DNA from: Planobispora rosea
GTDB lineage: Bacteria; Actinomycetota; Actinomycetes; Streptosporangiales; Streptosporangiaceae
Direction: 5' to 3'
Assembly: GCF_014648175.1 (NCBI RefSeq)
Contig: NZ_BMQP01000024.1
Location: 62,001-126,000, forward strand
DNA: 64,000 nucleotides
The translations under genes and the position numbers were made by a program. Below, piece after piece: positions 25,840 through 34,330 of the stretch (the first letter of the stretch is position 1; each line of letters starts with the position of its first letter). Under the pieces are notes generated by a model that had not been told where the DNA came from, did no database searches, and saw only the letters and a program-made list of their open reading frames with translations.

Positions 25840-26693
25840 TGCGCTGGCTGGTCACCGGAGCCCGGGGCCTGCTCGGCACCGACCTGGTGGCGCTGCTGCG
25901 TGCCCGGGGCGGGGACGTCGTCGCGGTCGGCAGGGAGGAGCTGGACGTCCGCGACATCGAGGCCGTTCGGGCCGTCCTGAAGGGCGCCGAACCTGACGTG
26001 GTGGTGAACTGCGCGGGCTGGACGGCGGTCGATGACGCCGAAACGAACGAGGACCGGGCGCTGGCGGTCAACGGCGACGGCCCCCGCTCCATCGCCGCGG
26101 CCTGCTCGGGCACGGGGATCCGGCTGCTCCATCTCTCGACCGACTACGTGTTCTCCGGCCGCAACTCCGAGCCGTATGCCGAGGACGCGCCGCCGGCGCC
26201 CCTCAACGCCTACGGCAGGACCAAGCTGGCGGGTGAGCGCGCGGTGCTGACCCTGCTGCCCGATACCGGTTACGTGGTCCGCACCGCCTGGTTGTACGGC
26301 GCCGCGGGGCCCAGCTTCGTCCGGACGATGATCCGCCTGGAGGCGGAGCGGGAGACGGTCGAGGTGGTGGACGACCAGCACGGGCAACCGACGTGGACGA
26401 TGGACCTGGCACGGCAATTGGTGGCTCTCGGCCGCGCCGCTGCACCCGCGGGGGTCTACCACGCCACCAGTTCCGGGCAGACGACCTGGTACGGCCTGGC
26501 CCGTGAGGTGTTCACGCTGCTCGGAGCCGATCCGGGCCGGGTGCGCCCGGTGCCGACCTCGGCTTTCCCCCGCCCCGCCGTCCGCCCGGTCAGAGGCGTT
26601 CTGGCGCATGGCCGTTGGGCCGGGGCAGGGCTGTCCCCGATCCGGGACTGGCGGGAGGCACTGCGCGCCGCCTGGCCGTCGTTGTCGGGATGA
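25839..26693 (+). CDS. rmlD: dTDP-4-dehydrorhamnose reductase
   Basis: The 284-residue reductase performs the last step to dTDP-L-rhamnose. GARGLLGTDL is the nucleotide-binding start, STDYVFSG and YGRTKLAGE hold the catalytic Thr/Tyr/Lys residues. The epimerase rmlC, which acts between RmlB and RmlD, is not here but at 44768-45379, 18 kb away and downstream of surface-protein genes. The ATG shares one base with the rmlB stop codon. Convergent with the FkbM-type gene. Confidence 0.95.
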   Translation: MRWLVTGARGLLGTDLVALLRARGGDVVAVGREELDVRDIEAVRAVLKGAEPDVVVNCAGWTAVDDAETNEDRALAVNGDGPRSIAAACSGTGIRLLHLSTDYVFSGRNSEPYAEDAPPAPLNAYGRTKLAGERAVLTLLPDTGYVVRTAWLYGAAGPSFVRTMIRLEAERETVEVVDDQHGQPTWTMDLARQLVALGRAAAPAGVYHATSSGQTTWYGLAREVFTLLGADPGRVRPVPTSAFPRPAVRPVRGVLAHGRWAGAGLSPIRDWREALRAAWPSLSG

Positions 26694-26696
26694 AAC

Positions 26697-26718
26697 CGCC
26701 GGGGTCCCGATCCCGGCG
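26697..26718. terminator. Possible bidirectional terminator between rmlD and the FkbM gene
   Basis: A 7-bp stem (26697-26703 with 26712-26718), one G-T pair longer, and an 8-base loop occupy the 27-bp gap between convergent genes. It is modest but well placed. Confidence 0.4.
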
Positions 26719-26720
26719 CC

Positions 26721-27686
26721 TCAGAGGTCCGCGGCCCGCTCGGCCGGGACGATCACGACGTCACGGGAGCCGTACCGCGGCAACGGCGCCTCGGCGGCCA
26801 GTTCCTCGTCGGTGATGCGGTGCAGCCCGCCGGTGCCGATGGCATGCACCTCGTAGTCCTGTGCCCGCAGGTCGCGCAGGACCTGGCGGAGCTCGGGAAC
26901 GTTCCTGAGCACCTCGACGACGATCGTCGGGCGGATCTCCAGCAGCCTCGGCCAGGCCGCCCGGAGGACGTTCGCCTCATAGCCCTCGATGTCGAGCTTG
27001 ATCAGATCGACGTCGTCGAGGAGCCCCGTCACCGGGACCGTCGGCACCGTGATCGTGCGCGACGCGGGCCGGCCGATGATGCCCTCGCCGCCCTCGACCA
27101 GGTAGGCGCCGGTCGGCGCGACATACTGCTCCTGGTCGGGCAGGGCGAGCTCCAGGACCTCGGGAGCGCCCTCGCCGACGACCGCCGCCTGGAGGACCTT
27201 GACGTTGTCCAACCCGTTGAGGGCGACGTTGCGCTCCACCAGCGCGGCCGACTCGGGATTGGCCTCCACGGCGACGTAGCTCGTGTGGCGGGCCGCGCTC
27301 GCCCCTTGCACGGTGTAGTAGCCGATGTTCGCCCCGAGCTCCAGAACACCCTTGGCCGAGCCGCACAGCCGCCGCCAGTATTCGGTCTCCGCCCCCTCGT
27401 AGCCGCGCTCGCCGTACCAGAAGAGCAGTCGCACCAGGCGTGACTCGACCGCCGCGAGGCGGATGGCCGGATTGTCGGGGAGAGTGAAGTCCTCGATGAA
27501 GTCCAGGGGACGGTGGCGAGCGATTCTCACGAACTGGCCGAGCGCTTTGTGAGAGAGCCCCGACGAATGGGAGAAACGGTCTCTAGCGGAAACGAAGAGA
27601 CCACCGGGAAGCCATTCCAAAATGGTGGAGAGAGCGGATCTGGCCCGCATTCTGGCGCGCACGGTCGGGGGGAGCGAAGAACTCAT
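26721..27686 (-). CDS. FkbM-family methyltransferase
   Basis: The 321-residue protein is an S-adenosylmethionine-dependent methyltransferase of the FkbM type, which O-methylates sugars or polyketides. The SAM-binding motif is VLELGANIGYYTVQGA, then VAVEANPESAALVERNVALNG, and the family block DLIKLDIEGYEANVLRAA. Methylation of rhamnose or another sugar of the polymer is the likely use. It is the last gene of a long minus-strand run that starts with the GT4 gene at 34224, although a 103-bp gap with a run of A residues separates it from the preceding propeller gene. Confidence 0.88.
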   Translation of the reverse strand: MSSSLPPTVRARMRARSALSTILEWLPGGLFVSARDRFSHSSGLSHKALGQFVRIARHRPLDFIEDFTLPDNPAIRLAAVESRLVRLLFWYGERGYEGAETEYWRRLCGSAKGVLELGANIGYYTVQGASAARHTSYVAVEANPESAALVERNVALNGLDNVKVLQAAVVGEGAPEVLELALPDQEQYVAPTGAYLVEGGEGIIGRPASRTITVPTVPVTGLLDDVDLIKLDIEGYEANVLRAAWPRLLEIRPTIVVEVLRNVPELRQVLRDLRAQDYEVHAIGTGGLHRITDEELAAEAPLPRYGSRDVVIVPAERAADL

Positions 27687-27789
27687 GGCTTCTCTCGGTG
27701 AGGGTCTCTTAAAAAGAACATTAAAGCACGGGAGTGTTTCGGAGGGGAGGACGCGGCGGAACCGGGCCGATCCCCGCGGGTGCGGGTGG

Positions 27790-29424
27790 TCAGCGGGCGG
27801 TCAGCCGCAGGTCGAAACTCATGTCGCTGGACGTCGCCTGGGCCTGGTGGACTTCCACGGCGAGGGTGTTCCGGCCGGGGAGGAGCCGTCCCGGATCGAT
27901 CGCGAGCGTCTGCCACACGTTCTCGTCCGCTCCGAAGATCGTGCTCGGCGCCAGGGTGCCCGCCGTCACCGTTCCGGCCGGCATGTTGCTGCGCATCACC
28001 TCCACGCCGTTGAGATACACCACGGCCCCGTCGTCGCGCAGGACGCTGAGCGCGACCTCGTTCAGGGTGCCGGGGTCGGTGACCGTGAACGCGTGCCGGA
28101 AGTAGTAGGTGACGTGCCCGGCTGCCAGCGGGGTGCGCTCGTCCCCGTCCCCGAACCCGAGCTGCGCCACCCCGGACGGCCACGCGGAGTCGTCGGCGTT
28201 CCCGCTTCGCCAGGCGGTGCCCAGGTCGGCGCCGTCGTCCCGGTAACGCCAGGCGGATCCCCCGGCCACCAGCGTCACGTCCTCCGACGGGGGCCGGACG
28301 GGGAACTCGGCGTAGTAGGGCAGGGACTGGTCGTTGACCCGGGAGTAGGCGCCCCCGGCGCGCAGCGCGTCGGGACCCGCGTCGAGCGCGAAGATCTGGC
28401 CGTTGGAGGTCGGCGCGAAGTCGCCGTCGACGGCACCGGTGGCCGCGTCGACGGCCGCGAAGTCGCAGCGCGTGAAACCGGCGAAGTCGGGGCAGAAGTG
28501 GCCACCGGCGAACACTTTCCCGTCGCGCACCGCCACCGACTCGACGTCCCCGTCGGCCCGCAGCTCCCAGCGGCGGGTTCCGGTCGCGAGGCTGTAGGCG
28601 GTGAGCCTGCCTCCCGGTCCCGCGATGGCGGCGTAGGCGGAACCGTCGTCGACCGCGAGGTCGAGGACGATGCACTGGTTGCTGGGGACGATGCAACCGG
28701 CCGGCGGACGCCAGGAGGTGACCGCCCCGGTGGCGGCGTTGACGCTGCCGAGGTAGTCGCGGGCCGTGCCGCTCAGGGTCCGGAACAGCCCGCCGACGAG
28801 GAGGCTGGCCCCGTCCGGGGCGGCGGCGAGCGTGTAGACCGTGGCGTCGGCGCCCGGCGCCCACCCGGCCCGCAGCGCGCCCGAGGCCAGGTCGACGGCT
28901 GCCAGCCGGGTGCGGGTCTGGCCGGACACGGAGGTGAACTGGCCTCCCGCGTAGAGGGTCGGGCCCATGGCGGCCAGCGCGCGCACCGAGCCGTTCGCGG
29001 CCGGCGCCCATCCGCCGACGACCCCGCCCGAGGCCAGGTCGAGCGCTGCCAGCCGGGTGCGGGCCTGACCGGACACGGTGGTGAAGTCACCCCCGACGAA
29101 GACGCGGCCGTCCCGCACCGCCAGCGCCCGGACGGGCCCGCTCGCCGATGGGGACCAGGTGCGGATGAGGTCGCCGGTGGCGGCGTCCAGCGCCGCGATA
29201 CGGCCGCGCGCGACGCTCTCCCCCGTGGCCGGGTTGCGGAGGCTGGTGAAGTCGCCGCCTATGATCACGCGGTCGCCCGCGTGTGCGATGGCGAGGATCC
29301 GGGCGTTGGGGACCCAGCCGTCGCGCGGTGAGGTGGTGTAATCGGCGGCGTGCGCCGGGGCGGCCGTGGCGACGAGGAGAAGAAGGGTGAGGAGAAATCC
29401 TCCAGAGAAGGCTGTGACGCGCAT
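27790..29424 (-). CDS. Secreted delta-60 beta-propeller protein with jelly-roll-like C terminus (propeller protein 2)
   Basis: The 544-residue product has a signal peptide (MRVTAF start, cut near AHA-A) and then a delta-60/DUF5122-type propeller (about 30-370) with at least five clear blades: VIIGGDFTSLRN, VFVGGDFTTVSGQART, LYAGGQFTSVSGQTRT, LLVGGLFRTLSGTARD, VFAGGHFCPDF. The C-terminal domain (about 385-544), with FGDGDERTPL and LRDDGAVVYLNGVEVMR, is the same type as that ending propeller protein 1. The ATG at 29424 follows a GGGGG Shine-Dalgarno; the ATG at 29439 does not. It lacks a membrane anchor. Likely an extracellular, polymer-associated protein; the ligand is unknown. Confidence 0.85.
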   Translation of the reverse strand: MRVTAFSGGFLLTLLLLVATAAPAHAADYTTSPRDGWVPNARILAIAHAGDRVIIGGDFTSLRNPATGESVARGRIAALDAATGDLIRTWSPSASGPVRALAVRDGRVFVGGDFTTVSGQARTRLAALDLASGGVVGGWAPAANGSVRALAAMGPTLYAGGQFTSVSGQTRTRLAAVDLASGALRAGWAPGADATVYTLAAAPDGASLLVGGLFRTLSGTARDYLGSVNAATGAVTSWRPPAGCIVPSNQCIVLDLAVDDGSAYAAIAGPGGRLTAYSLATGTRRWELRADGDVESVAVRDGKVFAGGHFCPDFAGFTRCDFAAVDAATGAVDGDFAPTSNGQIFALDAGPDALRAGGAYSRVNDQSLPYYAEFPVRPPSEDVTLVAGGSAWRYRDDGADLGTAWRSGNADDSAWPSGVAQLGFGDGDERTPLAAGHVTYYFRHAFTVTDPGTLNEVALSVLRDDGAVVYLNGVEVMRSNMPAGTVTAGTLAPSTIFGADENVWQTLAIDPGRLLPGRNTLAVEVHQAQATSSDMSFDLRLTAR

Positions 29425-29487
29425 TTCCGACCCCCTCATGGAGCATGATTGGAGCTCATTATGAGGTGACGTGGCGATCCGTGAGAT

Positions 29488-30585
29488 TCAGTTTTCGCGT
29501 TGTGACACAAGCGCAACGGTGCTGTCGGACTCGGCGGAGGAGGCGAGCCGGGCACGCCGCCTGCGGGCCAGAGGGGCCAGCGCCGCGATGACGACCGCTC
29601 CGGCCAGCAACCCGCCGACCCAGAGCCATTCGGAGGGATAGGCCGTAGAGGTCTCCCCATCCGGCTGCCCGGCCGGGACCTCCGGCGGAGGGCTGGGGAC
29701 GCGGACCGGGGCCGCGGCCAGCTCCTCCGGGAGCGGCAGGCGGAAGACCGCGCTCTTGGCTCCCTCGCTTCCCGCGAACAGCGAACGTCCGTCGGCGCCG
29801 ATCGTCAGCGACTCACCCTGCGGCTGCTTGGGAGCGGGGATCGTCTCCAGCAGTTTGCCGGTTATGTCGCTGAAGACCCGGACCTTGTTGTACCCCCTGA
29901 GGAACATCTGGCCGCCGGCGTTGAGCACACCGTCGGAGATCACATGCGGGACGGGGGCGATGTGCTCCATGCGGTTCGTCACGCCGGGCACCAGAGCCGT
30001 CGGTGCGGCGTAGACGGCACCGCCCGACGGGCTTTTCGTCACGATGTAGAGGTTGCCGGTCTGCGGGTGGACGAGCAGGGCCTCGGCATCGTGCGGGCCG
30101 TCAGGGTAGACGAGCTGGTAGCTCTCCGCTTTCGCCTTCGTGGACGACAGCGAGGAGGGCTCCGGGAGCGCGAAGATCGTCACACCCTTGACCCGGGTCT
30201 TCTCGTTGTCGCCGATGTCAGCCAGGAAGAGCATCGCGTTGCCGCGGGAGTCGACGAAGCCGCCGATGGCCTCGGTGTCGATCGCGGTGGCTCCCTCAAG
30301 CCGTATCGCGGCCTCGGTGATGCCCTTCTCGTTCACGGCGTAGATGACGGGTTCCCCGGGCCCGTCGTTGTGGGTCCAGAAGACGCCGGGGTGCAACCGG
30401 CTCGCGTAGAGTCCGCTCGACTCGGTGATCTCGTTGCTGGGGATGGAGAACTCCTTGACCCAGGGGGCGGCGGGGACCGGGGTGGGTCTCGGGGCGGCGT
30501 GCGCCGCTCCCGCCGGGAGGACCGTCGCCAGAGCCGTCGCCAGTGTCGCGACGAGCGTCCGCCCGGAGTGGAGGTCAGATCGCAT
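29488..30585 (-). CDS. Secreted, C-terminally membrane-anchored beta-propeller-like protein, copy 2
   Basis: This 365-residue protein repeats the plan of the one at 16940-18070: signal peptide ending AHA-A, an extracytoplasmic domain with strands such as DTEAIGGFVDSRGNAMLFLADIGDN, EALLVHPQTGNLYIVTKS and ESLTIGADGRSLFAGSEG, a Pro-rich stalk, one membrane helix (about 312-335) and a positively charged tail (RRRRAR). It overlaps the upstream flippase gene by 11 bp, tying it to polysaccharide export. The segment E-A-x-x-V-H-P-x-T-G is shared by both copies. Function unknown. Confidence 0.8.
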   Translation of the reverse strand: MRSDLHSGRTLVATLATALATVLPAGAAHAAPRPTPVPAAPWVKEFSIPSNEITESSGLYASRLHPGVFWTHNDGPGEPVIYAVNEKGITEAAIRLEGATAIDTEAIGGFVDSRGNAMLFLADIGDNEKTRVKGVTIFALPEPSSLSSTKAKAESYQLVYPDGPHDAEALLVHPQTGNLYIVTKSPSGGAVYAAPTALVPGVTNRMEHIAPVPHVISDGVLNAGGQMFLRGYNKVRVFSDITGKLLETIPAPKQPQGESLTIGADGRSLFAGSEGAKSAVFRLPLPEELAAAPVRVPSPPPEVPAGQPDGETSTAYPSEWLWVGGLLAGAVVIAALAPLARRRRARLASSAESDSTVALVSQREN

Positions 30586-31864
30586 GGGGTTCTCTCTCGG
30601 GGTGCGATGTGCTGTGCTGTGCGTGGTTCCGGAGGCGGCGCAGGTGCCACCAGAGAAGCAGCCCGGACGCGATTCCCCCCAGACCGATGCAGTAGGGGAC
30701 GAGATTCGCCAGGTCGGGCCTGAGGAGGAGCAGGATGAGCATCGCCGCCACGCCGACCGCCGTCTCCACCGCGCGCACGACGAACACCAGCCGGGACAGC
30801 CGGTAGGCCGTGGCCATGCAGGCCAGGGGGAGCGTCGCGGAGAAGCTCACCGCGTAGGCGGCCCAGCCGCCGACCGTGACGGCGTCCAAGGCGAACGCGC
30901 CGCCGGTGATCACCGGGCCCACGAGTCCGGTCGCGGCGACCGCCAGCAGGCCGCAGGCCAGTGATCCGGCGATGAGGACCGCCGACGCCACCAGGGCGTT
31001 GCGCGGGCGGAGGGGTGTTCCCGCATCGCGCTGCCGTACGAAGGTGGGAAGGAGATAGCCGCCCGCTCCGGCGATGACGGTGAGCGCGGGAGCCATCATC
31101 AGGCGGCCCGCCTCCACGGCGGCGAGGACGGTGCGCGAGGCGAAGACGTCGATGGCGACCCTGGTCGCCAGCAGCGTGAGCGGGCGCAGGCTGCTCTGCG
31201 CGGAACGCCACGCGGCGAAGGCGCTGAGCGCGCGCATGCCGCCGAGGCGCGGCCTGGTGAGGCGGTACTCCTCCCGCGGCAGCAGGCGCAGGACGAGCAC
31301 CAGTGAGGCCAGGGATCCGGCGCACATCGCCGCGAGGATCGTCTCCAGGCGGAGCTCGCCGGCCGGCACGCTCGCGAGGCCGAGCACCGAGAGCGTCACC
31401 AGGACGTAGGTGACGTCGCAGAGGACCAGGCGGTTGAAGTCCAGCCGGGCGTGGAGCAGGCGTCGGCAGGTCTCCTGGGGCAGCCAGAGGGCGGTCAGCA
31501 GTGCGAACAGCACGGCTCCCGCCGGGGTGGTCAGCCGCAGGGCCAGCGCGAAGGCCGAGCCGCCGACCGCGGAGACCGACACGGAGACGAGGATGGAGGT
31601 GGCGAGGGCGGAGCGGATCTCCGGGTCGAAACGGTCGAGTACGTTCAGGGAGTCGCCGACCCACGAGGTGTAGATGCTGGTCACCGTCACCAGTACGGCG
31701 GTGAGCAGGGCGAAGGCTCCGAAAGCGGAAGGGCCGAGGAAGCGGACGGCGATGAACTGGAGCGCCAGGCTCCCCGCCGCCGTGACGAACTGGGAGGTGA
31801 CCGATCCGCCCGCCGATACGGCGAGTCTGCGCAGGCGTGACGGGGAGGACGAACTTGTGCCCAC
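30575..31864 (-). CDS. Wzx-type polysaccharide flippase-like protein, copy 2
   Basis: The 429-residue membrane protein has about 12 helices, beginning with GGSVTSQFVTAAGSLALQFIAVRFLGPSAFGAF, the classic start of polysaccharide transporters of the MOP superfamily. It would move lipid-linked units across the membrane and is shorter than the copy at 12987-14495. The start is GTG 31864, three bases after the stop of the Wzz-type gene, and its end overlaps the membrane-anchored propeller gene. The four genes GT4, Wzz, flippase and propeller thus form one operon. Confidence 0.88.
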   Translation of the reverse strand: MGTSSSSPSRLRRLAVSAGGSVTSQFVTAAGSLALQFIAVRFLGPSAFGAFALLTAVLVTVTSIYTSWVGDSLNVLDRFDPEIRSALATSILVSVSVSAVGGSAFALALRLTTPAGAVLFALLTALWLPQETCRRLLHARLDFNRLVLCDVTYVLVTLSVLGLASVPAGELRLETILAAMCAGSLASLVLVLRLLPREEYRLTRPRLGGMRALSAFAAWRSAQSSLRPLTLLATRVAIDVFASRTVLAAVEAGRLMMAPALTVIAGAGGYLLPTFVRQRDAGTPLRPRNALVASAVLIAGSLACGLLAVAATGLVGPVITGGAFALDAVTVGGWAAYAVSFSATLPLACMATAYRLSRLVFVVRAVETAVGVAAMLILLLLRPDLANLVPYCIGLGGIASGLLLWWHLRRLRNHAQHSTSHPEREPHAI

Positions 31865-31867
31865 GGG

Positions 31868-33031
31868 TCAACCCGCGTTTTTCGGCCGGCCCGCGCTGGA
31901 CTCGACGATGACCACCGCTTCGTTGTCCAGGGGCTTCGCGGGCGCGGGGGTGTAGGACAGCAGTTCGTCCTTGTCGTACACGACCGTCGAGTCATCGATC
32001 GAGTCATCGGAGTGCGCGGACCGCGCGGACTGCGCGGACTGCGCGGATCGTGTGGGTTGCGCGGACCGCACGGGCTGCTCGGGGTCGTGGTCGTGGTCGT
32101 GCTCGGGGTCGTGCTCGGGGTCGGGTTTCGGCGAGGGCCGGAATTCGGGCCGGGGCGCCGGTGACCGGGACAGCCGGACGGGCAGCGTGTTCCTGCGCGC
32201 GGCCCGCTGACCCGCTCCGGTGGTGACGCGCTGCACGCCGGCGATCGGGTTCGTCGCCCGGAGGAAGGAGATGACAGTAGCGATCATGACGCCTACGGCG
32301 AGGCCGATGGCGACGTTCTTGGGGAGCTGGGTGGGAGTGATCCGGAGCGGGTTCGCCTGGTCGACGAAGCGCACTCCTGAGCTGTACTGGGCCAGGTCGA
32401 TCGCCGCGTCGCTCTCCTTGAGCTGGAGCTGGACGAGGGCTTCGGCCAGGGACGTGGCCGTGGCGCCGCCCGGGGGCACGCGCTTCATCTCGCTCTGAAT
32501 GCGGATCCGGGTGCTGCGTACGCTTTTGAGTAGCTTGTCCTGCTCGCGCTGGGCATCGGCCTCGGTGAGGATCTGGTAGGCGGCCACGACGGCGTTGGCG
32601 ATCTGGGCCGCTTTCATGTCGGTGCGGGCGGTGGCGGTGACCTCGATGATGCCGCCGCCGGTGCCGGCCTTGACCTCTACGGCCTCGCGCAGTTCCTCCA
32701 GCTTGACCTGGATGGACTGCTCTGTGGCGAGCAGTTGCCGGGCTTTGTCCAGGACCCCCGCGGACTCGGCGAACGCGGCGCGCTGCGCGGTGTAGGCGAT
32801 GTAGCTGCTGTCGGAGGAGACGCCCTGGCGCAGGAAGGTCGTGCTGCGCGGGTCGGTGACCGCGAACCGGGCGGTCGCCGTGACGCCGGTCAGGAGGAAG
32901 AGGGAGGCCGCTGCCGCCAGCGCTCCGGCCAGGAGGATGAGGACGAGTGAGGACCACCGGTATCGCCACAAGGCCTCGAGGAGGCCTATCTGGGGAGGAT
33001 CCGAGATGTCTTCGTATCGCTCCTGTGCCAC
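31868..33031 (-). CDS. Wzz-domain chain-length protein without kinase domain
   Basis: The product (387 residues from GTG 33031; TTG 33052 would give 394) has a first membrane helix (VLILLAGALAAAASLFLL), an extracytoplasmic Wzz-type region with coiled-coil content, and a second helix (LPKNVAIGLAVGVMIATVISFL, about 235-255). The cytoplasmic tail of about 130 residues is disordered, with Asp/His/Glu repeats (DPEHDPEHDHDHDPE) and Ser-Ala-Gln/Arg repeats instead of a P-loop domain. It is thus a polysaccharide co-polymerase without a kinase. It probably pairs with the flippase directly downstream. The acidic His-rich repeat could bind metal. Confidence 0.83.
   Translation of the reverse strand: MAQERYEDISDPPQIGLLEALWRYRWSSLVLILLAGALAAAASLFLLTGVTATARFAVTDPRSTTFLRQGVSSDSSYIAYTAQRAAFAESAGVLDKARQLLATEQSIQVKLEELREAVEVKAGTGGGIIEVTATARTDMKAAQIANAVVAAYQILTEADAQREQDKLLKSVRSTRIRIQSEMKRVPPGGATATSLAEALVQLQLKESDAAIDLAQYSSGVRFVDQANPLRITPTQLPKNVAIGLAVGVMIATVISFLRATNPIAGVQRVTTGAGQRAARRNTLPVRLSRSPAPRPEFRPSPKPDPEHDPEHDHDHDPEQPVRSAQPTRSAQSAQSARSAHSDDSIDDSTVVYDKDELLSYTPAPAKPLDNEAVVIVESSAGRPKNAG
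32016..32125. repeat. Short degenerate tandem repeats in the Wzz tail
   Basis: Two adjacent arrays are seen: a GCGCGGAC-type 9-bp repeat (about 32016-32075) and GGTCGT/GGTCGTGCTCG 6-12-bp repeats (about 32086-32125). Unit lengths are multiples of three and keep the reading frame. Confidence 0.75.
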
Positions 33032-33123
33032 CAATGTCCCACTTTCAACCAATTTGGCGCCATTTGCCGTCTTGCGACCGTTGAGAGGTAATGTTTAGTG
33101 CAACGATTCTATGGAGAGAAGCT

Positions 33124-34224
33124 TCATCTGAATACTGCCTGGCATATCTCCTGCCGGTACCGGTCGAGGCCGAAACGCTTCTGCGCCGAAACTCGGCCCC
33201 GTTCGGCCATCTCCAGCGCGCGCGGCCAGTCGTCCAGCAGTGCCTCGACGGCCTCCGCCAGCGCCGCCGGGTCGCTGGGCCGGACCAGCGTGCCCACGCC
33301 CTCCTCCGACATGATCTCGGCGAGGCCCTGGACCGAGCTGGCGATCACCGGCCGGCCCGCCAGCATGCCCTCCACGGCGACGTTGCCGAAGGACTCTCCC
33401 AGGGAGGGGACCAGCACGATGTCGGCCTCGGCGAAACGTGGCCAGACCTCGTCCTGGAAACCGGCGAAGGTGATCGCCCCGTCCTCGCCGGCCAAGGCTC
33501 GCAGTTCCTCCTCGAACCACTCGTAGCCGGGGAAGACCGCCCCCACCAGGGTGAGGGAGACGTCCCGTCCCCGGTTCCTGAGTTCGTGCACGGCCCGGAT
33601 CGCCACGTCGGAGCCCTTGCGCGGCGACAGCCGCCCGGTCAGCAGCAGCCTGCCCGCCGGGGCCGCCCGGCCCGGCGTGGCCGCGTCGGGACCGGGGACT
33701 CCGTTGTGGACGACGCTGATGCGGCCGGGCCGGACCCCTCCCTCCAGCAGAGTCCTGCGGCACGTGCCGCTGTTGGCGATGACCCGGTGCGCCAGCCGTA
33801 CCGGCAGGATCAGCAGCCGGCGCAGCAGCGGGGGGATTCCTTCCTCGGCCTCGTGCACGTGGCAGATCACCCGCACCCCGGTCAGCCGGCCCGCCACCAG
33901 CCACAGCGGGAGGGTGACGGTGTTGACGTACAGTGCGGCCGGCCGGATCCGCCGCAGGAGCGAGACCGTCCCGGGCAGTGTGCGGATCACCTGGGCGATG
34001 AGCTCGAACAGGCCGCGGGGGGAGAGCAGGCTCCTGCGCAGCACGAGCGTCGGCAGCAGCCGCACCTCGGCGCCCCGCTCGCGGAGCCGGGCGCACAGCG
34101 GTCCTTCCTCGGGGAGAAAAACCGTGACTTTCGCGGCGGAGAGCAGTGCGCTGACGGACTCCAGCAGCATTCGGTCAGATCCGTAAAGGTCCGGCGACGG
34201 ATGGGCGATAATTACCTGCTTCAT
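33124..34224 (-). CDS. Glycosyltransferase family 4
   Basis: The 366-residue protein is a GT-B retaining glycosyltransferase. It starts with the N-terminal fold VIIAHPSPDLYGSDRMLLE and contains the family-4 donor site: LLLTGRLSPRKGSDVAIRA, the conserved GESFGNVAVEGMLAGRPVIAS (E-x7-E type motif), and a C-terminal cap helix. It is the first gene of the minus-strand GT4-Wzz-flippase-propeller operon. Donor and linkage are unknown. Divergent from the DUF1972-type transferase across 106 bp. Confidence 0.9.
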   Translation of the reverse strand: MKQVIIAHPSPDLYGSDRMLLESVSALLSAAKVTVFLPEEGPLCARLRERGAEVRLLPTLVLRRSLLSPRGLFELIAQVIRTLPGTVSLLRRIRPAALYVNTVTLPLWLVAGRLTGVRVICHVHEAEEGIPPLLRRLLILPVRLAHRVIANSGTCRRTLLEGGVRPGRISVVHNGVPGPDAATPGRAAPAGRLLLTGRLSPRKGSDVAIRAVHELRNRGRDVSLTLVGAVFPGYEWFEEELRALAGEDGAITFAGFQDEVWPRFAEADIVLVPSLGESFGNVAVEGMLAGRPVIASSVQGLAEIMSEEGVGTLVRPSDPAALAEAVEALLDDWPRALEMAERGRVSAQKRFGLDRYRQEICQAVFR

Positions 34225-34330
34225 CCTCTGTTGGCCCCAACTTTCGGTATCTTTTGAAAAGATTTTGCCACCTTATCTCTGTGTCCGGGATCGGACCTGG
34301 CAGCGGCATCGGCCGTCGTTGGAGGGCAGC
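34225..34330. promoter_or_regulatory. Divergent promoter region between two GT4 operons
   Basis: The 106 bp contain an AT-rich core (about 34230-34280) and must supply promoters both ways. GGAGG at 34321-34325 is the Shine-Dalgarno for the TTG at 34331. Confidence 0.45.

Noticed and set aside
22350..26693. Part of an antibiotic deoxysugar cluster
   Set aside because: Long-form RmlA and RmlB also occur in antibiotic clusters, but no polyketide or peptide synthase, aminotransferase or tailoring deoxysugar genes are present and all neighbours are EPS genes.
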